Below, piece by piece: positions 7,152 through 10,898 of a stretch of DNA of 10,898 nt (positions within the stretch are counted from its first letter, which is position 1; every line of letters begins with the position of its first letter). The DNA is from Firmicutes bacterium ZCTH02-B6 (lineage in GTDB: Bacteria; Bacillota; Limnochordia; Limnochordales; ZCTH02-B6). The stretch lies in assembly GCA_002159155.1 (NCBI GenBank), contig LZRQ01000118.1:1-10898 (forward strand). Direction: 5' to 3'. The position numbers and the translations under genes were made by a program. Below the pieces are notes generated by a model. The model saw only the letters and a program-made list of their open reading frames with translations, did no database searches and was not told where the DNA came from.

Positions 7152-8558
7152 GTGAGCGATCTTTGGGTCCGAGGCGGCACCATCGTCACGGCCAGGGAGA
7201 CGTTTCCTGGTGACGTCCTCGTCCGCGACGGCCGCATCGCGGCGGTAGTCCACCGGGATGGGGCCCCGGCGGATTTCCAGTGGGGTCCGGAGAGCATCGG
7301 GGAGTCCGCACCGGGCGGCGCCCGCAGGCCGGTACGGGTGCTGGACGCGACGGGGTTGTATGTGCTGCCTGGGCTTGTCGACGTCCATGTGCATTTCCGC
7401 GATCCCGGCATGACCCACAAGGAAGACTTCGCGAGCGGCACGGCGGCCGCCGCGTTGGGCGGCGTCACGACGGTGCTGGACATGCCCAACACGGTGCCCC
7501 CGGTGGCCAGCGCGGCCGTGCTGGCCGACAAGGCGGAGCGGGCGGCGGGCCGTGCCTTCGTCGATTACGGGTTGTATGCGGTCATCACCGAAGACAACCT
7601 CGCTGAGCTCCCCGCCATGGCCGCTGCCGGCGCCATCGGTTTCAAGCTCTTTCTCGGGCCCACAACCGGCGACATCAGGGCACCCGGCTGGGGCCGGCTC
7701 ATGGAAGCCTTTGACGTGGTCGCCGGGACCCGGCTGCCCTTGGTCGTCCACGCCGAAGACCGGGACGTCATCGAGTACTGGCAGCGGCGCCGCGCCGCGG
7801 AGGCGTCGGACTACTTCGGTTTTCTAAACACGCGGCCCCGCTTTGGTGAACTGTCGGCTACGTTGAGCGCCTGCCTGCTGGCGGGGATGACCGGCACCCG
7901 GGTGCACATCGCCCACGTCAGCCTGGCCGAGGCGGTGGACCTCATCCGTGAGGCCAAAGAGTGGGGAGCCCCCGTCACCGCTGAGACGTGCCCACCTTAC
8001 CTTTTCTTAACCGCCGACGACTGTCAGCGCCTGGGGGTCTTGAGCAAGATCTTGCCGCCCGTCCGGGAGCGCAGGGACCTGGAGCGCCTTTGGGAAGGGC
8101 TGCACGACGGGACGCTTGACGTCATCGCCACCGACCATGCTCCCCACCTGGATGAGGAGAAACGCGGCAAGTCCTGGCTGGACGCGCCCGCCGGGATGAT
8201 CGGCGTGGAAACGATGCTGCCGGCCCTTTTGACCGAGGTCCGGCGCGGTGGTCTCACGTTGCAGCAGCTGGTGGAGTGGACGAGCCGCCGCCCGGCCGAG
8301 ATCTTTGGGCTAGGTGGCAAGAAGGGCGACATCCGGCCCGGCTGCGATGGCGACTTGGTGCTGGTGGACTTGGACACCCAGTGGACCCTGCGCCCGGACG
8401 ACCTGCACAGCAAGAGCCGCAACAGCCCGTTCATCGGCACTACGTTTGCGGGCAAGGTCGTGCACACCACCGTTCGCGGCCGCGTGGTCGTAGAAAACGG
8501 GGAGCTCGCTTCCCACCCCACTGGCGTTTGGCTGAGAGGCCAACCCCAAGAGTCCTAA
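7152..8558 (+). CDS. Dihydroorotase/allantoinase-family cyclic amidohydrolase
   Basis: Zinc-dependent hydrolase opening a cyclic amide ring, 468 residues. Metal ligands are visible: His79 and His81 (DVHVHFRDPG), carboxylated Lys165 (GFKLFLG), His200 (VVHAED), His255 (IAHVS) and Asp328 (TDHAPH). Arg83 in HFRDPG and Asn113 in MPNT are the residues that bind the carboxylate in dihydroorotases, whereas typical allantoinases have an EPG and MPLN version; so the active-site signature favours a dihydroorotase-like substrate, while overall length and C-terminal layout (NSPFIGTTFAGKV) resemble allantoinase. A hydrophilic insertion sits at about 36-62. The GTG start has GAGGAGGAA 6 nt upstream. No pyrimidine-biosynthesis gene is adjacent, unlike a standard pyr operon, so the role may be salvage or catabolic. 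The stop codon TAA is also the first triplet of a tandem repeat array. Confidence 0.9.
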   Translation: MSDLWVRGGTIVTARETFPGDVLVRDGRIAAVVHRDGAPADFQWGPESIGESAPGGARRPVRVLDATGLYVLPGLVDVHVHFRDPGMTHKEDFASGTAAAALGGVTTVLDMPNTVPPVASAAVLADKAERAAGRAFVDYGLYAVITEDNLAELPAMAAAGAIGFKLFLGPTTGDIRAPGWGRLMEAFDVVAGTRLPLVVHAEDRDVIEYWQRRRAAEASDYFGFLNTRPRFGELSATLSACLLAGMTGTRVHIAHVSLAEAVDLIREAKEWGAPVTAETCPPYLFLTADDCQRLGVLSKILPPVRERRDLERLWEGLHDGTLDVIATDHAPHLDEEKRGKSWLDAPAGMIGVETMLPALLTEVRRGGLTLQQLVEWTSRRPAEIFGLGGKKGDIRPGCDGDLVLVDLDTQWTLRPDDLHSKSRNSPFIGTTFAGKVVHTTVRGRVVVENGELASHPTGVWLRGQPQES

Positions 8559-8646
8559 CCCCGACAAGTAACCCCTACAACTAACCCCAACAACTAACCC
8601 CGACAACTAACCCCGACAACTTACCCCAACAACTAACCCCAACAAC
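8556..8646 (+). repeat. Seven tandem copies of a 13-bp repeat starting in a stop codon
   Basis: The unit is TAACCCCNACAAC, repeated seven times head to tail with no gaps (starts 8556, 8569, 8582, 8595, 8608, 8621, 8634). Position 8 varies freely (G, T, A, G, G, A, A); other changes are a final G in copy 1 and TTA for TAA in copy 6. Copy 1 contains the stop codon of the upstream hydrolase gene. A weaker half-copy (CAACCCCAAGAG) may precede it at 8541-8552. The minus strand carries seven evenly spaced GGGG runs. It ends in a GCGCGCG stretch. The array is direct, not spaced, so it is not CRISPR. Confidence 0.95.
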
Positions 8647-8788
8647 GCGCGCGATGTCCCGTTGCGCCGCAGGTCAGTATGAATCGGGCCGCGGAGAGGC
8701 AAGCTGTCAGGGGCAACCGCCTTGCGCGTCTTTGGGTGCGGACGCGCCCGCGACGCATATCTTTGCGAGTCATCCGGAGGTGCCGCCC
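8647..8788. other. Non-coding spacer between repeat array and first coat-like gene
   Basis: No supported gene. The only promoter-like element is CATATCTTT at 8756-8764, which resembles the mother-cell sigma-K -10 consensus (CATAnnnTA) with one mismatch, but no matching -35 is evident and the implied leader would be very short. The ribosome-binding site GGAGGTG (8776-8782) of the next gene closes the spacer. Confidence 0.3.
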
Positions 8789-8995
8789 GTGGCCCAGATC
8801 ACCCAGCCTGAGCTGCAAAGCTTGCACGAGCTCATCTGGATGGAAGCCGCGATGTACGAGAAGTTCCGGGCGTATGCGGAGCATGCGTCCGAAGAGCATG
8901 TGCGCAAGCTGTGCGACCAGCTGGCCGACCGCACCCGGCAGCATCTGACGGCGCTCAGCCAGCTGCTGGATACCGGGCAAACCGGGGTTCATTGA
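8789..8995 (+). CDS. Small helical protein, possibly spore-coat related (68 residues)
   Basis: The product is a short, charged, helical protein with no signal peptide or membrane segment. Its body (LQSLHELIWMEAAMYEKFRA, then AYAEH ... LADRTRQHLTAL) has the two-helix pattern of small ferritin-like or coat-associated proteins of spore formers, in which an early helix contacts a terminal (D/A)RxxxH helix. I do not recognise a named family with certainty. The GTG at 8789 was chosen because GGAGGTG sits 6 nt upstream; extending to the ATG at 8654 would add 45 cysteine/glycine-rich residues covering the end of the repeat-array spacer. It is followed after 64 bp by a CotF-family gene on the same strand, which supports a sporulation-linked role. 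Confidence 0.72.
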   Translation: MAQITQPELQSLHELIWMEAAMYEKFRAYAEHASEEHVRKLCDQLADRTRQHLTALSQLLDTGQTGVH

Positions 8996-9020
8996 GCGCG
9001 TTTCGTGTCGTGGATGAGGT

Positions 9021-9039
9021 CGCTTCTTAGGGAAGAGCG
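9021..9039 (+). repeat. Small imperfect hairpin between the two coat-like genes
   Basis: CGCTTCTT (9021-9028) and AAGAGCG (9033-9039) can pair with one bulged T around an AGGG loop. It precedes the AAAGGGG ribosome-binding site of the CotF-like gene by 5 nt and has no T-run. Function unknown. Confidence 0.25.
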
Positions 9040-9059
9040 TTGCGAAAGGGGAAACCGCC

Positions 9060-9389
9060 ATGGAGATGGATGAACGGGCCATTCTCAGGGACTGCTTGGA
9101 CACCCTCAAGCATGCCGCAGTGTGTTACCTCCAGGCCAGCCTGGAATGCGATTCGGATGAGCTGCGCAGGACGTTGTCCCACCTTGCCGTCGACAAGAGC
9201 GAAGAACAGAATGCGGTCTTCAACCTGATGCACCAGGCGGGCATCTACAAGACTCACCCGGCGGACCCCAAGCAGGTGGAGACGTTGCGGCAGCAGTGCC
9301 GTCAGTTCCTTGACCGGATCGGTCGTGGTCCCACCTTTGCCGTCGCCCGGGAGCGGGGGGTGGAAACCGACCACCGCACGCATACATAA
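9060..9389 (+). CDS. CotF-family spore coat protein
   Basis: Predicted structural protein of the spore coat, made in the mother cell late in sporulation. The 109 residues match the CotF family pattern: an N-terminal MDERAILRDCLDTLKHAAVC helix, a middle helix (LSHLAVDKSEEQNAVF), and the signature FNLMHQAGIYKTHPADP, equivalent to the FNxMxQxGWYxxxPA motif of coat proteins. The last 20 residues are polar and probably disordered. AAAGGGG lies 8 nt before the ATG at 9060. It follows a 68-residue coat-like gene by 64 bp. Its presence is the main evidence that the organism forms endospores. It could also be annotated as a generic 'spore coat protein'. Confidence 0.88.
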   Translation: MEMDERAILRDCLDTLKHAAVCYLQASLECDSDELRRTLSHLAVDKSEEQNAVFNLMHQAGIYKTHPADPKQVETLRQQCRQFLDRIGRGPTFAVARERGVETDHRTHT

Positions 9390-9410
9390 CTCACGCGACT
9401 CACGCGGCGC

Positions 9411-9479
9411 TGGCGGGGACCCGAATTGAACCCGGGGCAGCATGCCGCCCACACCCGTGGCTTTCGGCTCCGCCCCGCC
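9411..9479 (-). other. tRNA-like structure without a valid anticodon (possible tRNA relic)
   Basis: Read on the minus strand, GGCGGGG (9473-9479) and CCCCGCC (9412-9418) form a 7-bp acceptor-like stem followed by A, enclosing a T-loop consensus GGTTCAATTC (9423-9432), a variable-arm-like hairpin GGCGG-CATG-CTGCC (9436-9449) and a CCAC-GGGT-GTGG hairpin (9449-9460). But the D arm cannot form, there is no T33 or readable anticodon loop, and the T stem is shifted by two extra G. Not a working tRNA as read; relic, mimic or chance. Confidence 0.2.
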
Positions 9480-9507
9480 GGGCGAGCATGCCTGGCTTTA
9501 ACCGGCC

Positions 9508-9540
9508 TGCAGGAGACTGGGCGCACCAGGCGAACCTGCA
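9508..9540 (+). repeat. Nested inverted repeat upstream of the second MFS gene
   Basis: Outer arms TGCAGG (9508-9513) and CCTGCA (9535-9540) enclose inner arms CTGG and CCAG around GCGCA. It lies 26 nt before the ribosome-binding site AGAGGGGAG of the transporter gene. It could be an operator or a leader hairpin; no regulator is encoded nearby. Confidence 0.35.
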
Positions 9541-9582
9541 ATGGGAAAATGAGCCGGGAACCGAAAGAGGGGAGCCGACGCC

Positions 9583-10896
9583 GTGCCTGCCCTGAAACTT
9601 TGGTTGCTCGCCCTGGCCCACTGGGGCGTTGATCTCTTTACGCACATGCTGCCGCCGGTATTGCCGGTGCTCATCCGGGACCTGGGGCTGAGCGTGGCCT
9701 TGGCCGCCGCCTTGGCGACGGCTGTAAACGTGAGCAGCGGCATCCTGCAGCCGTTCTTGGGTGTCGTCGTGGACCGATCCGGCCGCCCCTGGATGCTGCC
9801 CCTGGCCGTCTTGTGGTGCGGGGCGTTTATGGCGCTCTTTGGGCTGGCGTCGAGCTATGTGGTCCTCTTTGCGGCTGCCGTGCTGGCCGGTCTGGGCGCG
9901 GCGCTTTTCCACCCGCTGGCTTCGGTGACGTTGCGGGCGGTGGTGGGCCGCTACAGCGCGGGTGCGATGTCCATTTTCGGCCTCGGCGGCACCGTGGGGA
10001 TGGCGTCGGCGCCGCTGGCGACGGCGGCGGTCATTGCTTGGCAGGGGCTGCCGGGCATCCGGTGGCTCGTGTTGCTGGCAGCGCTGGTGGCCGGGCTGCT
10101 GGTGGCTGGCGGCCTGCACCGGCTGTCGCTGCGCCGGCCGGCGCACACCGCCGGCGGTTCGCCCGCTGACACCCCCAGCGGACTGCCCGCAAACACCCCC
10201 AGCGGATTGCCGGCAAACACCCCCAGCGGACTGTCGCCTACCGCTTCCATGGGATCGCCGGCGACCGGCGGCGTCTCGTCCGGTGCGCCGGGAACAGTCG
10301 CCGCCGCTGGCAACATGCGCGCGCTCACGTACTTGGCGGGGGGCAAGTTTGTGCGCACCATCGGCCAGACGGCCTTGCTCAACTTTTTGCCCCTTTATTA
10401 CGTCTCCCGCGGGGTTCCCGAGAGTCAGGCCGGGCTCATGCTGACCGTCGTTCTCGCGGTCGGCAGCGCGAGCGCCGTCTTGAGCGGTTACGCTTCCGAT
10501 CGCTTGGGGCGCAAGCCCGTGGTGGTATGGTCCAGCGTCTTGTGCACGCCGGCCTTCATCGGTTTCCTCATGACGGATGGCTTCCTCCAGCTGGCTTTCC
10601 TCGTCCTCACCAGCGTGTGCTTCTACGCCGCGTTTTCGGTGGTGCCCATCTACGCGCAGGAGTTGGTACCTGACCAGCCGGGCATGGGCGCGGGGCTCAT
10701 GATGGGCGGCGTGTGGGCCTTGGCGTCCCTTTGCCTCATCCCGTTGGGCTCCTTGGCGGACATGGTCGACATCCGGTTGGCGCTGCTGGTGGCCGCATGG
10801 CTGCCGCTGGTTTCCACGGCTTTCCTACTTCCTGTCCCGGAGACGCATCCGCAGGCCCACGCAATTTTGCGACTGTCCTCGCGCCTCACGAGATAG
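9583..10896 (+). CDS. MFS transporter, fosmidomycin-resistance (Fsr) family
   Basis: Inner-membrane exporter of the fosmidomycin-resistance branch of the major facilitator superfamily, 437 residues, complete. The N-terminus (ALAHWGVDLFTHMLPPVLPVL, split around a short loop) fits the AHFxxDxxxxxLPxLLP pattern; motif A appears in both halves, GVVVDRSGRP at 60-69 and GYASDRLGRKP at 302-312; GAALFHPLAS at about 105-114 matches the family FHP motif. Between halves, residues 192-245 form an unusually long Pro/Ser/Gly/Thr loop containing three copies of an 8-residue repeat. The GTG start at 9583 follows AGAGGGGAG by 8 nt. It is separated from the CotF-like gene by 193 bp and so is probably transcribed alone. 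Substrate unknown; family membership does not prove fosmidomycin export. Confidence 0.9.
   Translation: MPALKLWLLALAHWGVDLFTHMLPPVLPVLIRDLGLSVALAAALATAVNVSSGILQPFLGVVVDRSGRPWMLPLAVLWCGAFMALFGLASSYVVLFAAAVLAGLGAALFHPLASVTLRAVVGRYSAGAMSIFGLGGTVGMASAPLATAAVIAWQGLPGIRWLVLLAALVAGLLVAGGLHRLSLRRPAHTAGGSPADTPSGLPANTPSGLPANTPSGLSPTASMGSPATGGVSSGAPGTVAAAGNMRALTYLAGGKFVRTIGQTALLNFLPLYYVSRGVPESQAGLMLTVVLAVGSASAVLSGYASDRLGRKPVVVWSSVLCTPAFIGFLMTDGFLQLAFLVLTSVCFYAAFSVVPIYAQELVPDQPGMGAGLMMGGVWALASLCLIPLGSLADMVDIRLALLVAAWLPLVSTAFLLPVPETHPQAHAILRLSSRLTR
10156..10227 (+). repeat. Three 24-bp tandem repeats inside the MFS gene
   Basis: Units at 10156-10179, 10180-10203 and 10204-10227 encode GSPADTPS, GLPANTPS and GLPANTPS; a decayed fourth unit (GLSPTAS) follows. 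Copies 2 and 3 differ at only two bases. Because the unit is a multiple of three, copy number can change without breaking the reading frame. It lies in the cytoplasmic central loop. Confidence 0.93.
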
Positions 10897-10898
10897 GG

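Noticed and set aside
8556..8646. CRISPR array
   Set aside because: Units are contiguous 13-mers without unique spacers, and no cas gene is in the window.
8654..8788. ATG at 8654 as the start of the 68-residue coat-like protein
   Set aside because: The added 45 residues are Cys/Gly/Ser-rich with no helical pattern and there is no ribosome-binding site, whereas the GTG at 8789 has GGAGGTG at ideal spacing.
9411..9479. Functional tRNA-Sec on the minus strand
   Set aside because: The 3' half is suggestive, but there is no TCA anticodon, no D arm and the acceptor/T stems are about four bases short of the bacterial tRNA-Sec length.

Overview
The window (10,898 bp, GC-rich) looks like chromosomal DNA of a spore-forming, high-GC, probably thermophilic Bacillota lineage, of the Thermaerobacter / Symbiobacterium / Limnochordia kind. 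This is an inference. It rests on a CotF-type spore coat protein, G-rich Shine-Dalgarno sequences with frequent GTG and TTG starts, and a two-subunit 2-oxoacid:ferredoxin oxidoreductase. I see no rRNA, convincing tRNA, CRISPR array, transposase or phage gene.

Layout. Minus strand, 1-2294: a YtcJ-type amidohydrolase followed by a zinc alcohol dehydrogenase that runs off the left edge, probably one transcription unit. A 173-bp divergent control region (2295-2467) holds two hairpins and a 10-bp palindrome. Plus strand from 2468: korA (fused gamma-alpha subunit) and korB of 2-oxoglutarate (2-oxoacid):ferredoxin oxidoreductase, then a DUF2267 protein, all tightly spaced. A promoter with an extended -10 at the end of the DUF2267 gene feeds an MdtG-like MFS exporter, followed by a dihydroorotase/allantoinase-family cyclic amidohydrolase. 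That gene's stop codon is the first base triplet of a seven-copy 13-bp tandem repeat (8556-8646). Then come two small spore-coat-like genes (68 and 109 residues), a 193-bp non-coding gap with tRNA-like and hairpin structures, and a fosmidomycin-resistance-family MFS transporter whose central loop carries a 24-bp tandem repeat.

How the genes fit together. KorAB would interconvert 2-oxoglutarate (or another 2-oxoacid), CoA and oxidised ferredoxin with succinyl-CoA, CO2 and reduced ferredoxin; no ferredoxin-like delta subunit is encoded here. The two amidohydrolases and two exporters suggest an accessory metabolic/efflux neighbourhood, but no single pathway joins them. I found no clearly new multi-gene system. 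The points most worth a second look are the 13-bp array built on a stop codon, the conflicting evidence for the korB start (46-residue extension versus frameshift), the tRNA-like element at 9411-9479, and the unassigned substrate of the cyclic amidohydrolase.
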